Assembly (NCBI GenBank): GCA_041821185.1 | Contig: JBGUBD010000009.1 | Location: 62,001 to 126,000 of the forward strand | DNA: 64,000 nucleotides | Direction: 5' to 3' | DNA from: Phycisphaerales bacterium AB-hyl4 | Lineage (GTDB): Bacteria > Planctomycetota > Phycisphaerae > Phycisphaerales > Phycisphaeraceae | Part shown: positions 10,347 to 19,577 of the stretch, one piece after another | Layout of the letters: the number at the start of each line of letters is the position of its first letter | Position numbering within the stretch: the first letter of the stretch is position 1 | The notes under the pieces: model-generated | Told to the model about the DNA's origin: nothing | The model's database searches: none | Seen by the model: the letters and a program-made list of their open reading frames with translations, nothing else | Program-made: the position numbers and the translations under genes

Positions 10347-12416
10347 GTGGGGGTGAGTTTCAAACCCGGTGACATTCTCCAGCCCGACGGCCCGGTGGCG
10401 CGACGATTGGGCGATCGATTCGAGCAGCGAGCCGAGCAGGCCGCCATGATCGACGCGGTGCGCCGCACGCTGAGCGACGGCGGCAAACTGCTGGTCGAGG
10501 CGGGCACGGGGGTGGGCAAGTCGTTTGCCTATCTGCTGCCGGCGATCGAGCGCATCGTCGCGTCGCGCGAGGCGGGCAAGCGGAAGCAGCGCGTGGTGGT
10601 GTCGACGCATACGATCGCGCTGCAGGAGCAGATCGTCGAACGCGATGTGCCGCTGCTGCAATCCGTTCTGGGCGAAGAGTTCTCGGCAGTGCTGGTGAAA
10701 GGCCGGGGCAATTACGTTTCACTACGCAGACTGGCGAACGCGTCCAAGCGACAGGGCGACCTGTTCGCGGACGAGGAGTTGCTGCGCACGCTGCACGCGG
10801 TGGAAGACTGGGCGTATGAGACGGTTGACGGTTCGCTGGCGTCGCTGCCGCAGTTGGGGCGGATGCTGCCGAACGTGTGGGAGAAGGTGCAGTCGGACGC
10901 GGGCAACTGCATGGGTCGGCGGTGCCCGACGTACAACAAGTGTTTTTACCAGCAGGCCCGCAGGCGGATGGAGAACGCGGACCTGCTGATCGTAAACCAT
11001 GCACTGTTTTTCAGTGACCTGGCGCTGCGTAGTGAAGGTGTGGGGTTTCTGCCACCTTACGATCATGTGATTCTCGACGAGGCGCACATGGTCGAAGATG
11101 TGGCGAGCGATCACTTCGGCTTGTCGGTGACGGAATCGCAAGTGCGGTTTCTGTTGAACGCATTGTTCAACGCGCGGACGGGGCGCGGCTTTCTTGCGGG
11201 TTTGAAGAAGGCGGAGCCGACGTTGTTGCAGCGATCGGTGGAGCAGGTGGGGCATGTGGAGATGGCGGCGAACGCGCAGTTTGACGACCTGGTGATGTGG
11301 CAGGGCAAGCACGGTCGATCGAACGGGCGGATCGATGAGTCGAACATCGTGAGCAATACGCTTGGTCAGCCGATGGAAGATCTGGCGATTCTGCTGAATC
11401 GGCTGCGCGAAAAGGTGGGCGATGAGGAGTCGGACCGGTATGAGCTGGCAGGCTACATTTCGCGCTGCCGATCGGTGGCGGGGAGTCTGACGGCGTTGTT
11501 GGAGCAGAGCGAAGCGGATTGCGTTTACTGGCTTGAGGCAAGCCGATCGGGGCGGTTTCGGCGGGTGGAGCTGGCGTGTTCGCCGGTGGATGTGGGGCCG
11601 CGTTTGCGCGAGCACTTGTTTGAAGCGACGGGGCCGGAGGGCGAGCCGGTCGGCGTCGTGCTGACCTCGGCGACGATGGCGACGCGCGAGCAGAAGGGTG
11701 CGGAAGGCAAGAAGAGCGACCCGTTCGGGCATGTGCGGTCGCGACTGGGGTGTGAGTCGGCGGAGGCGTTGATGCTGGGCTCGCCGTTTGATTACGCGAC
11801 GCAGGCGGAGCTGGTGGTCGATCGCAGCTTGCCCGAGCCGAACGATCCGCAGTACATGGAACAACTCGGGCCGGCGATTCTTCGACAGCTTGACCATAGT
11901 GATGGCGGGGCGTTTGTGTTGTTTACGAGTTATCAGATGTTGCGTCGATGTGCGGAATGGCTGCGGCCGCATATCGGTGAACGGGACATGCCGATGCTGG
12001 TGCAAGGTGATGGCGTGCAGCGGTCGGCGTTGCTGGAGCAGTTTCGCGAGCATCGGCGGAGCGTGCTGCTTGGCACGGACAGCTTCTGGCAGGGGGTGGA
12101 CGTGCAGGGCGATGCGTTGCGGAACGTGATCATCACGCGATTGCCCTTCGCCGTGCCGGATCGGCCGTTGATCGAGGCGCGGATGCAGCGGATACGCGAT
12201 CGCGGGGGCAACCCGTTTGTGGAATATTCGTTGCCGGAAGCGATATTGAAATTCAAGCAGGGCTTCGGCCGACTGATCCGGTCGCGGAAGGATCGCGGCC
12301 GCGTGGCGGTGCTGGACCCGCGCATCGCGACGAAGCGGTATGGTCAGCAGTTTATTGAGGCGTTGCCCGAGTTGCCCGTGCGACATCTGGACGCGGCGGG
12401 CCAGAGCGGGGGATGA
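10347..12416 (+). CDS. dinG: DinG/XPD-family ATP-dependent DNA helicase
   Basis: Superfamily 2 helicase of the XPD/DinG/YoaA group, which unwinds DNA 5' to 3' in repair and resolution of collisions. The 689-residue protein shows Walker A GTGVGKS (53-59), the DEAH box LDEAH near residue 244, motif III-like TSATM, and the C-terminal LFTSYQML and GTDSFWQGVD, ending in motif VI-like GRLIRS. The iron-sulfur region has Cys188-x4-Cys193-x5-Cys199, but the place of the first ligand, after KGRGNY, reads Val-Ser (Ser125) rather than Cys. No N-terminal exonuclease domain is present. The start is GTG at 10347 (GTG 10353 is an alternative). It follows the GT2 gene by 30 bases. Confidence 0.88.
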   Translation: MGVSFKPGDILQPDGPVARRLGDRFEQRAEQAAMIDAVRRTLSDGGKLLVEAGTGVGKSFAYLLPAIERIVASREAGKRKQRVVVSTHTIALQEQIVERDVPLLQSVLGEEFSAVLVKGRGNYVSLRRLANASKRQGDLFADEELLRTLHAVEDWAYETVDGSLASLPQLGRMLPNVWEKVQSDAGNCMGRRCPTYNKCFYQQARRRMENADLLIVNHALFFSDLALRSEGVGFLPPYDHVILDEAHMVEDVASDHFGLSVTESQVRFLLNALFNARTGRGFLAGLKKAEPTLLQRSVEQVGHVEMAANAQFDDLVMWQGKHGRSNGRIDESNIVSNTLGQPMEDLAILLNRLREKVGDEESDRYELAGYISRCRSVAGSLTALLEQSEADCVYWLEASRSGRFRRVELACSPVDVGPRLREHLFEATGPEGEPVGVVLTSATMATREQKGAEGKKSDPFGHVRSRLGCESAEALMLGSPFDYATQAELVVDRSLPEPNDPQYMEQLGPAILRQLDHSDGGAFVLFTSYQMLRRCAEWLRPHIGERDMPMLVQGDGVQRSALLEQFREHRRSVLLGTDSFWQGVDVQGDALRNVIITRLPFAVPDRPLIEARMQRIRDRGGNPFVEYSLPEAILKFKQGFGRLIRSRKDRGRVAVLDPRIATKRYGQQFIEALPELPVRHLDAAGQSGG

Positions 12417-12446
12417 GCGGATGACAATGGGGTATTGGAGTTGAAC

Positions 12447-13088
12447 GTGGCCGAAGTGAATCACCCTGAGCGCATTGTGGTCGGCATCAGCGGGGCGAGC
12501 GGTGCACCGTACGCGCGGCGGATGGTGCAGTTGTTGCTGGCGGCGGGTGTTGAAACGCACCTTGTCGTGTCGCCGTTGGGGCAACGGTTGTTGCATGACG
12601 AGCTTGGCATGGAAGGGCTGGACCTGGCGATGCTCGCCGGCGGCGAGGCGGGCGGGCCGACGCCGACGGGCCTGGTGCTGCACAATCATCGCGACGTGGG
12701 GGCGACGATTGCGTCCGGCTCGTTTCGACATGATGGCATGATCGTCGTGCCCTGTTCGAGCAATACACTGGCGGCGATCGCTTCAGGCAGTGCGCAGAAT
12801 TTGATGCACCGCGCGGCGCATGTGACATTGAAAGAGCGTCGCCGACTGGTGCTGGTCCATCGCGAAGCGCCGTTGAGCCTGGTCGACATTCGCAACATGC
12901 AGGCGGTGACGGAAGCCGGCGCGATTGTCTGCCCGGCCAGCCCGGGGTTTTATCTGGGGCCACAGACGGTTGGGGATCTGGTGGATTTTGTCGTGGCGCG
13001 TGGTCTGGATCTGCTGGGCGTGCCGCATGAACTGCATGTTCGCTGGGATGGCAAGGCGCCGCCGCGGCCGACGGCTGAGCGGCCGTAG
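12447..13088 (+). CDS. ubiX: Flavin prenyltransferase UbiX
   Basis: Joins dimethylallyl phosphate to reduced FMN to make prenylated FMN, the cofactor of UbiD-type decarboxylases. The sequence has the family N-terminus VVGISGASGAPYA, the flavin and prenyl-phosphate segments VPCSSNTLAAIASG and HREAPLSLVDIRNM, and PASPGFYLGP near the end. Start choice: GTG at 12447 has GGAG 6 nt upstream, giving 213 residues; TTG codons at 12435 and 12441 are less likely. It sits 30 bases behind dinG. No ubiD is in the window, so the client decarboxylase lies elsewhere. Confidence 0.93.
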   Translation: MAEVNHPERIVVGISGASGAPYARRMVQLLLAAGVETHLVVSPLGQRLLHDELGMEGLDLAMLAGGEAGGPTPTGLVLHNHRDVGATIASGSFRHDGMIVVPCSSNTLAAIASGSAQNLMHRAAHVTLKERRRLVLVHREAPLSLVDIRNMQAVTEAGAIVCPASPGFYLGPQTVGDLVDFVVARGLDLLGVPHELHVRWDGKAPPRPTAERP

Positions 13089-13177
13089 GTTGGGGAGGGG
13101 CTGTGTGTGCTCTGTTTGACGTGTGTGCAATTTGAAAAGAAGCGATGGCAGGCAAGCGAGATCCGTGGGAATCATCC

Positions 13178-14377
13178 ATGAAAACTTTTACTGACCAGAC
13201 GGATTCGACGGACCATACGCCGCTTGGTGTGTTGACCTTGCCGAGCGATTATGAAAGTGTGTTGGCGGCGAGTCGGCAGCGAATTGAGGCGGGGGACGCT
13301 GCGTTGCGGAAGGCGTACGACGCGTTGATCGCTCGGGCGGATGTGGCGTTGTCGGAAGGGCCTTACTCGGTGGTGGATGACGATGCGATCCCGCCCAGCG
13401 GCGACCCGCGCGATTACATGAGCCAGGGGCCGTACTGGTGGCCCAACCCGGATACGGACGACGGCTTGCCTTACGTTCGGCGCGACGGGCAAACAAACCC
13501 GGACTATTACGGCGGTGATCACTCGATCAGCTTGAAGATGGTTGCTGCGGTGTATCCACTGACGTTGGCGTGGTATTTCACTGGCAACGCGGCGTATGCC
13601 CAGCATGCGACGCGACTGCTTCGCACGTTCTTTCTCGATAACACGACCAGGATGAACCCACACTTGAACTACGGCCAGGGCATTCCCGGCATCTGCGAAG
13701 GCCGTGGCATCGGGATCATTGATACACACCACCTCATCGCCATTGTTGAAGTCGCGCCGCTGTTGGCTTCATCTGACGCGTGGACGGACGCGGACATGCA
13801 GGGGTTGCGGGCGTGGTTTCAGCAGTATGTAAACTGGCTGGACGAAAGCCCGCTGGGTAAGAAGGAGCGTTCGGAACACAATAATCACGGCACGTGGTTC
13901 GACGCGCAGTTCGTGGCGTTCAGCCTGTTCGCGCAACAACCTGACCGGGCCCGCGCGGTGCTGGAAGAGGTGGGGCCGCAACGGATCGTGAAGCATATTG
14001 GCCCGGACGGCCGACAGCCGCATGAACTGGCGCGCACACTGTCGTTCACCTATAGCGCTTATAACATTCAAGGCCTGGTGACGCTTGCATCGCTCGGTGA
14101 ACGCGTTGGGGTGGACCTTTGGCAATATGAAGGCGAGGATGGCCGATGTCTTCGCAAGGCGATTGAGTTTGTCATGCCTTACTATGCGAACGTGGAGGCG
14201 TGGCCTTACCCGCAGATCAAGCCGGCAGTGCGGTACAAGCTCGCGGCGGTGCTGCGCGTGGCGAGGCATGTTTATCGCGATCCCGCGTTCGAGCAGGCGT
14301 TGTCGACGGCGAACGATGAGAATTGGCGCTCGCATCCGTTTGTGCTGCTCTACCCGCCGCTTGAATCCACGGAGTGA
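13178..14377 (+). CDS. Alginate-lyase-family protein (PF05426-like), no signal peptide
   Basis: A predicted (alpha/alpha)-barrel protein related to poly(mannuronate) lyases of family PL5. Conserved pieces are SQGPYWWPNPDT, the LPYVRRDGQTNPD stretch, and HNNHGTWFDAQ, which matches the Asn-Asn-His-Gly segment around the catalytic His and Asn of the family; late Arg and Tyr residues (PAVRYKLAAV) also fit. Length is 399 residues from ATG 13178, which has GGGA about 8 nt upstream; ATG 13145 adds 11 residues but has poor spacing. There is no signal peptide, so it should act in the cytoplasm, unlike secreted alginate lyases. Substrate may be an imported uronate oligomer. No transporter or other uronate gene is adjacent. 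Confidence 0.82.
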   Translation: MKTFTDQTDSTDHTPLGVLTLPSDYESVLAASRQRIEAGDAALRKAYDALIARADVALSEGPYSVVDDDAIPPSGDPRDYMSQGPYWWPNPDTDDGLPYVRRDGQTNPDYYGGDHSISLKMVAAVYPLTLAWYFTGNAAYAQHATRLLRTFFLDNTTRMNPHLNYGQGIPGICEGRGIGIIDTHHLIAIVEVAPLLASSDAWTDADMQGLRAWFQQYVNWLDESPLGKKERSEHNNHGTWFDAQFVAFSLFAQQPDRARAVLEEVGPQRIVKHIGPDGRQPHELARTLSFTYSAYNIQGLVTLASLGERVGVDLWQYEGEDGRCLRKAIEFVMPYYANVEAWPYPQIKPAVRYKLAAVLRVARHVYRDPAFEQALSTANDENWRSHPFVLLYPPLESTE

Positions 14378-14453
14378 AGCCTACAATATGCCGATCGCGT
14401 CGCGGGATTGAGATCGTGTTCAGCAGGGTGGGGCCGCATTGGTAGCGAGAAGC

Positions 14454-15818
14454 ATGTCGCAATCAACTCCCAGGGTGTTCATTGTCGGTGGCGGCTTCGC
14501 GGGCCTAGCCGCGGCTCGCGCGCTGGCGAATGCGCCTGCGCGGGTGACGATCGTCGACTATCGCAACCATCATGTGTTTCAGCCGCTGCTGTATCAGGTC
14601 GCCACGGCCTCGCTTTCGCCGGCGGACATCAGTGAGCCGATCCGCACCATTGTTCGCGATCAGCGCAACTGCCAGGTCGTCATGGCCAAGGTCGTCGGTG
14701 TTGATGTGGCGCGGCGGCGACTGCTCATCGCCGGCGGCTACGTGGAATACGACTACCTCATCCTGGCGGCGGGTGCGACGCACTCCTACTTCGGCCACGA
14801 TGAATGGGCCAACATCGCACCCGGGCTCAAGACCATTGACGACGCGATCGAACTGCGTCGGCGTATCCTGCTTGCATTCGAGTCGGCGGAATACGAAGGC
14901 GATGACGAGGCCCGCCGGGCGGAGTTGACGTTCGCGATTGTCGGAGCCGGCCCCACCGGCGTCGAGTTGGCCGGGGCGATCAAAGAAATCGCCGGGAAGA
15001 CCATTCCGCAGGACTACCGCTTCATTGATACGACCACGACGCGCGTCCTGCTTTTCGAGGGGGTCGACCGTGTGTTGCCGACGTTTCCGCCGAAGCTTAG
15101 CGACCATGCCAAACGCGACCTCGAACGGATGGGTGTCGAAGTTCGGCTGAATCAGATGGTGACGGATATCTCCGACAAGGGCATTACCGTTGGCGAAGAG
15201 TTCATTGCTGTGCGCAATATCTTTTGGGCAGCGGGTGTCAAAGCGAGCTCGATTGGCGAGTCGCTTGGTGTGCCGCTGGATCGATCGAACCGTGTCATCG
15301 TTGAGCCGGACCTTTCGATTCCAGACCATCCGGAGGTGTTCGTGACGGGCGACATGGCGGCAGCGCGATCGGCGGACACGGGGGAACCCGTGCCCGGCGT
15401 TGCGCAAGGTGGTATCCAGATGGGACGCTACGCCGGGCGCGTGATTGCAGACGAACTGGCCGGGCGATCCACACCCGCGGATCGCAAAGCGTTCGTCTAT
15501 CGCGACAAGGGCTCGATGGCTGTCATCGGCAAGGCAAGTGCGGTTGCGGCAACGCGGCGGGTCAACATCGGCGGCTTTATCGCCTGGCTGTTATGGGCCG
15601 GCGTGCACATCGCGTTTCTTGTCGGCTTTCGCAATCGCTTCCAGGTGCTGTTGCGCTGGTTTTGGAACTGGCTTTTCAATGCTCGCGATGCCCGCTTGAT
15701 CACGGGTGACGCTCCACTTGATGTGCATACGCCGCGCCCGCGAGAGTTCGTCTACCAGCCGTCGCCGGAGGATGGGGCAGACGCTTCGTCGCCACCGCGT
15801 GATGAAACGTCTTCCTGA
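14454..15818 (+). CDS. ndh: Type II NADH dehydrogenase (NDH-2) family, FAD-dependent
   Basis: Single-subunit, non-proton-pumping NADH:quinone oxidoreductase of the inner membrane face. The FAD-binding Rossmann motif VGGGFAGLAAARAL is near residue 10, with the family-specific VFQPLLYQVATA soon after. The second dinucleotide fold is VGAGPTGVELAGAI near residue 165, and VFVTGDMA plus PGVAQGGIQMG match the second FAD motif and quinone site. The C-terminal FIAWLLWAGVHIAFLVGFRN is hydrophobic and amphipathic, as expected for membrane attachment. The ATG at 14454 gives 454 residues; an in-frame TTG at 14439 is less likely. It converges with the EboD-like gene, leaving only 15 bases between the stops. 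Confidence 0.9.
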   Translation: MSQSTPRVFIVGGGFAGLAAARALANAPARVTIVDYRNHHVFQPLLYQVATASLSPADISEPIRTIVRDQRNCQVVMAKVVGVDVARRRLLIAGGYVEYDYLILAAGATHSYFGHDEWANIAPGLKTIDDAIELRRRILLAFESAEYEGDDEARRAELTFAIVGAGPTGVELAGAIKEIAGKTIPQDYRFIDTTTTRVLLFEGVDRVLPTFPPKLSDHAKRDLERMGVEVRLNQMVTDISDKGITVGEEFIAVRNIFWAAGVKASSIGESLGVPLDRSNRVIVEPDLSIPDHPEVFVTGDMAAARSADTGEPVPGVAQGGIQMGRYAGRVIADELAGRSTPADRKAFVYRDKGSMAVIGKASAVAATRRVNIGGFIAWLLWAGVHIAFLVGFRNRFQVLLRWFWNWLFNARDARLITGDAPLDVHTPRPREFVYQPSPEDGADASSPPRDETSS

Positions 15819-15833
15819 TTGTGGTTGCGTTGT

Positions 15834-16970
15834 TTACTTGTCAGCCGTCAGTTGTTTGATTGCGCGTTCCAGATGTTCGCGGTCTATTTCGTGTACATCT
15901 ACCGTTCGTCCGATGGCGGTCGGCAAGGTGAGCGTGAGTTGGCCGCCGAGGTGTTCGCGGAATTCTTTCAGGCCGACCCATAGTGATTCAACGTCTTCCA
16001 ACAAGGGGTTTGCCAGTTCAAACCCCAGCTTGGCCAGGCATTCGAAGATACGCTTCGCGTCATGTTCGCCGAGCAGATCGACCTGTCGTGCGTACGCGGT
16101 GTCAAGAGCGATGCCGATCGCCACGGCTTCGCCGTGCGGCAGGGTGTAGTCGCTCATGGTCTCCAGCCGATGCGCCGACCAATGGCCGAAGTCCAGCGGC
16201 CGGGCGTTGCGCAATTCGAATGGATCACCACCTTCGGCAATGTGCTTCACGTGCAGTTCGGCCGACCGTTCGATGATGGGAACGCCGCGTTCAAAACTCA
16301 TCGCGGCGATCGCTTCTGCGTCCGCAGCGATGCGGTCGAACAATGCCGCATCCTTGAGCAACGCAACCTTTACCGATTCGCTGAACCCACTTCGCCATTG
16401 ACGTGAACTCAAACCAGCAAGCAACGAAATGTCATTGATCACCGCATGGGGCACGGCGAACGTGCCGAGAAAGTTCTTCTTACCGTAGGCATTGACGCCA
16501 TTTTTCACACCGATGCCCGCATCACCCTGCGCGAGTGTGGTGCTCGGCATGCGGATGAGTCGGATGCCCCGGTGGGCGATCGATGCGGCAAAGCCGACGC
16601 AGTCCAGGACAGCCCCGCCGCCGACGGCGAGGATGTATGACTGGCGGTCGATATCGTGGTGGTTGATCGCGGAGAGCACCTGCTCAACATGCTGCCAGTC
16701 ATTCTTGCATGCTTCGCCGGCGACGATCGGCCGAACGTCAGTTGCCAGCGTCATCCGATCGCCATGAGCATCGGCGTAACCTTGCAATCGTGCCGAGAAG
16801 TCGGGAAAAGCCTGCAAGACGCCTTCGTCGACAAAGGGCAGCACTCTGACCGGCCCGGCAGTCGTGCTTTCGAATGAATCGCGCAGAACCGGGTTGGCGA
16901 TCGCCAACGCATCGTCGGTGAACTGGATGCGATGCAGCAAGCGCAATGCGATTTCAACGTTCGGCTTCAT
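15834..16970 (-). CDS. 3-dehydroquinate synthase homologue, EboD-like
   Basis: A sugar-phosphate cyclase of the dehydroquinate-synthase fold. The NAD-binding ILAVGGGAVLDCVGFAA segment, RMPSTTLAQGDAGIGVKNGVN, GKKNFLGTF and the metal-binding region with HGEAVAIGI are present. The N-terminus LHRIQFTDDALAIANP is unlike AroB and resembles the EboD branch, found in eboABCDEF gene sets for cyclised secondary metabolites in cyanobacteria, algae and scattered bacteria. No other ebo gene is nearby, so the call is to the family only. The ATG at 16970 (GGGA 8 nt upstream) gives 378 residues; the frame can extend to GTG 17015. It could serve a cyclitol pathway instead. Confidence 0.8.
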   Translation of the reverse strand: MKPNVEIALRLLHRIQFTDDALAIANPVLRDSFESTTAGPVRVLPFVDEGVLQAFPDFSARLQGYADAHGDRMTLATDVRPIVAGEACKNDWQHVEQVLSAINHHDIDRQSYILAVGGGAVLDCVGFAASIAHRGIRLIRMPSTTLAQGDAGIGVKNGVNAYGKKNFLGTFAVPHAVINDISLLAGLSSRQWRSGFSESVKVALLKDAALFDRIAADAEAIAAMSFERGVPIIERSAELHVKHIAEGGDPFELRNARPLDFGHWSAHRLETMSDYTLPHGEAVAIGIALDTAYARQVDLLGEHDAKRIFECLAKLGFELANPLLEDVESLWVGLKEFREHLGGQLTLTLPTAIGRTVDVHEIDREHLERAIKQLTADK

Positions 16971-17091
16971 GCGGTGTTCCCAACGCGTAACGACTTCGCT
17001 CAGCCGTTGAACCACTTGACGCGGCCGTCGCCGGGGACATGATGTTCACGCCCGGGGAGACCGCTTTCTCGGCCGTATCCAGGTCATGACC

Positions 17092-17325
17092 ATGGACACT
17101 CCCCAGGCCCCCAGCCTCGGCTACATCCAGACCGTACGCGAAGCACTGGATATGACGCAAGCTGTCTTCGCGAAGGCGCTGGGTCGATTGGTTATCGGTG
17201 TGAAGAAATACGAAGTCGGCGACACACGCCCCGTTAGAGAGGTAAGGGATACGATCATAAAACCACAGCGCCCTCGCTCGTTGTGGCGAGCAAGGGCGCT
17301 GTTTGGGGGGGCAGTCTGTGATTGA
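17092..17325 (+). pseudogene. Degenerate XRE-type helix-turn-helix fragment
   Basis: The frame reads IQTVREALDMTQAVFAKALG, then VKKYEVGDTRP. This is the layout of an XRE/Cro helix-turn-helix (helix, Gln at the start of helix 2, and a W/Y-E-x-G-x-R-x-P close), but the recognition helix is abnormal (RLVIGVKKYE). After about residue 58 the frame runs straight into the terminator hairpin of the opposite-strand gene and ends there without a plausible C-terminus. I read it as a truncated, decayed regulator rather than a working gene. It is divergent from the EboD-like gene. Confidence 0.45.
17253..17301 (-). terminator. Rho-independent terminator of the PEP-CTERM gene
   Basis: CAGCGCCCTCGCTCG (17266-17280) and CGAGCAAGGGCGCTG (17287-17301) pair with one mismatch across a 6-nt loop. 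Read on the minus strand the stem is followed by TGGTTTTATG, a short T run. It lies about 95 bases past the stop of the gene at 17396. Confidence 0.7.
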
Positions 17326-17395
17326 TGGCGACTCAGAAGCTTGCCGAGCGGGCCTGGCCGTACGTCGAAGGGGGTGGTCCACCCCGCCTCCCCCG

Positions 17396-18100
17396 TCATG
17401 CACGGCGTCGGCGTGCTGTCAGCAGGAGGACGCCGGTGCCGAACAGCACCATGCTCGCGGGCTCGGGCACCAGGACGAATCCGTTGATGAAATAGGAGTC
17501 GGTGGTATTCGGATCGAAAGCGAGGGTGATCTCACCATTGCTGTCTGGCGTCAGGTTGCTCCACGTCAGGACGACGCCGTCGACCCATCCGTCGTAGTAC
17601 GAGTTGAAATTGACGCCATTATGGGGGGTGGCGTCCGCCGCGAGGCCGTTGGCTGTGATCGTTGCGACGCGTGCGCCGGAGCTTGCCCGGGCGCTGATCA
17701 GGTTGAGGCTGTATGACACGCTCGAGTTGAGATTCCCCAGGACGATGTACTTCGTGGTGGCAGTGGACCAGAAGTAGTCGCGGGCGACGTCTTCGTAGAT
17801 CGTGTCGGCGTAGGGCGTGCCGCCGGTTGCCTGGTCCATGCTGCTGGTGGCCCAGGTCGCCCCCCCGCTGCTGGCGACGAACAGCAACGTCGTGCCATCG
17901 CTGAGCACGATCGGGTTGTCATGATCCGGCGCGGCGACGGTCTCCCAATCGCCACCGGCCACATGGGCGTCGTTCATGTCCACCATGAGGGCCGCTTCCG
18001 TCGAGGCGCTCGTCAAGCCAAGCGTGACGGCCAGCGCCAAGGCGAGACCACTTACAGACGATTTTCGCAAGATGCAGGTTTTCAACGTCGAATCCTCCAT
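17396..18100 (-). CDS. PEP-CTERM sorting domain protein
   Basis: A 234-residue exported protein. A signal peptide covers about residues 14-37 (SGLALALAVTLGLTSASTEA). The middle is Ser/Thr/Asn/Asp-rich beta-type sequence with no recognised domain. The C-terminus is a textbook PEP-CTERM tail: VPEPASMVLFGTGVLLLTARRRRA, that is Pro-Glu-Pro, a hydrophobic span and an Arg cluster. In known systems this tail is recognised and cleaved by an exosortase and the protein ends up at the cell surface or in extracellular polymer. No exosortase gene is in this window. The next gene upstream (18173) is on the same strand with a 72-base gap. Confidence 0.9.
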   Translation of the reverse strand: MEDSTLKTCILRKSSVSGLALALAVTLGLTSASTEAALMVDMNDAHVAGGDWETVAAPDHDNPIVLSDGTTLLFVASSGGATWATSSMDQATGGTPYADTIYEDVARDYFWSTATTKYIVLGNLNSSVSYSLNLISARASSGARVATITANGLAADATPHNGVNFNSYYDGWVDGVVLTWSNLTPDSNGEITLAFDPNTTDSYFINGFVLVPEPASMVLFGTGVLLLTARRRRA

Positions 18101-18172
18101 TGAGTAGTGAAAAGACGTGGCTGGGTCCAGTGGGTACGCAGCCGATCCCCCGAAATGCAGGCCGTAAGTCCG

Positions 18173-18964
18173 TTATTCCCCTGAGGGCGATGCGGGGGTG
18201 TCATCGGTGGTGTTGGAATCGTCGGCGTCGGAAGCTTCGGACGCGTTGGTGATGTTGATGTTGTCGATCGCGCCGGTGAGGTCGTTGGCGGCGCCGATCT
18301 TGCCGAACCAGATGGACTGGAGGGCCTTGTCGCTGTCGGCGTTGATGTCGAGGTTGTCGAAGCGGATGCGTGTGGGTTCGCCGTCGCTGTCGAGGATATG
18401 CCAGTCGAATCGGCCGGCGTCGAGGTCGATGGTGGCGTGAAAGCGGTACCACTGGCCGAAGGCGAGGGTTTGCGAATCGCTTGTGCCGCTGAAGCGGTTC
18501 ACGTCGGCTTCCGTGCCAACGCGAAAGCGTTGGTCACTTTGTCGTATGGCGGTGAGCTTGAAGAGCGTGGTTTGTGAGCCGGCGTTCGCGCCGTCGGTGG
18601 CGTTCGCGTAGAAGAAGGAATTGCTGCCGGTGGCGCTTTCAAGGACGAAGTCGAAGGCGAGGGTGATGACGCCTTCGGTGAACGATGGGCTGTTGTCGAT
18701 GGCGCTGGCACGATCGGTGTTGACGGTGCTGAAGCGGAGGGTCTGGGTATCGTTGCCGGGGGTGGCGCCGGCGGCGGCGGGTCCGATTTCCGACTGGCCG
18801 TCCATGAGCACGGTGCGCCAGTTGCCGAAGGCGTTGTTGGCGTTGCGGGTGAGGATGGTCGGGCTGTAGTCTTCGAAGGTTTCTTCGTACTGCGAACCGT
18901 GGGCGTGGCCGACCTGCTGTATCGACAGTAAAATAATCGAAATAACAACGATCAAATGCTTCAT
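18173..18964 (-). CDS. Secreted beta-sandwich (LamG/concanavalin-like) protein, function unknown
   Basis: A 263-residue protein with an N-terminal signal peptide (MKHLIVVISIILLSIQQVGHA), then FEDYSPTILTRNANNAFGNW, a recurring opening of planctomycete secreted beta-sandwich proteins. LAFDFVLES, FKLTAIRQSDQRFRVGTEADVN, FGQWYRFHATIDLDAGRFDWHI and DNINITN alternate as in concanavalin/LamG folds. It ends in an acidic tail (DADDSNTTDDTPASPSGE) with no PEP-CTERM or lipobox, so it is probably released or periplasmic. No catalytic motif is visible. A carbohydrate-binding role is possible but unproven. Confidence 0.65.
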   Translation of the reverse strand: MKHLIVVISIILLSIQQVGHAHGSQYEETFEDYSPTILTRNANNAFGNWRTVLMDGQSEIGPAAAGATPGNDTQTLRFSTVNTDRASAIDNSPSFTEGVITLAFDFVLESATGSNSFFYANATDGANAGSQTTLFKLTAIRQSDQRFRVGTEADVNRFSGTSDSQTLAFGQWYRFHATIDLDAGRFDWHILDSDGEPTRIRFDNLDINADSDKALQSIWFGKIGAANDLTGAIDNINITNASEASDADDSNTTDDTPASPSGE

Positions 18965-19577
18965 GGTTCACCGTGTTAATGCCGAAAGCGTGGTTGTCGC
19001 GTGGTAGCCTCGATCAATGGAAGTCGATCAGCAGGCGTCGACGGTTCCGCTAAGTCGGCGTGCTAGAAAAACCAACTCGCGTGCAGGGATCGAATTTTCC
19101 GGGGCTGGCCGACAGGGGTAAGGTAGAAGCCTCGATGCCATCCTTGGTTTCCTGGTCAGCTTCGCTCGTTCGGACTTCGCTCGTTCGAATCTGTCACGCG
19201 GTATCACAATTGCTGATGCTCATCCCTCGATGATTGACTCCAATCATGCCACGGAAATCTGATCAGGTCAAGAGTAAAATTTCAAGCCCAGAGCGGTTCG
19301 GCCGTAGCGACGAAAGTGGCGTGGACATCGCTTTGACCTTTTGTATATAACGCAAAACGCTTAAAAATAGTCATTTACGTGTATGTTTGCGGTTGGTTAG
19401 ATGCGGTGCGAGGTGGCCTTCTTGTGGCAGTTTTGATACAACCAGAATGTAGGAAGATTCGCCATGGTGTGGTCTTTGGGGACTGGTGGTGGGTTGTTTT
19501 GCGTTTGCTGTTACAACAGTTGGCCGATGAGTTGCTGGAGATCTGCCCGGCCGAGTGCCTCATTGGGAAAGCTTCTC
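18965..19577. other. Non-coding gap of about 610 bases with a 15-bp tandem repeat
   Basis: No credible gene. It contains two adjacent copies of a 15-bp unit CTTCGCTCGTTCGRA (19160-19174 and 19175-19189), and a distinctly AT-rich stretch at about 19315-19400 in otherwise GC-rich surroundings, which probably holds the promoter of the M20 peptidase gene. I could not place convincing -35/-10 boxes. Confidence 0.4.
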
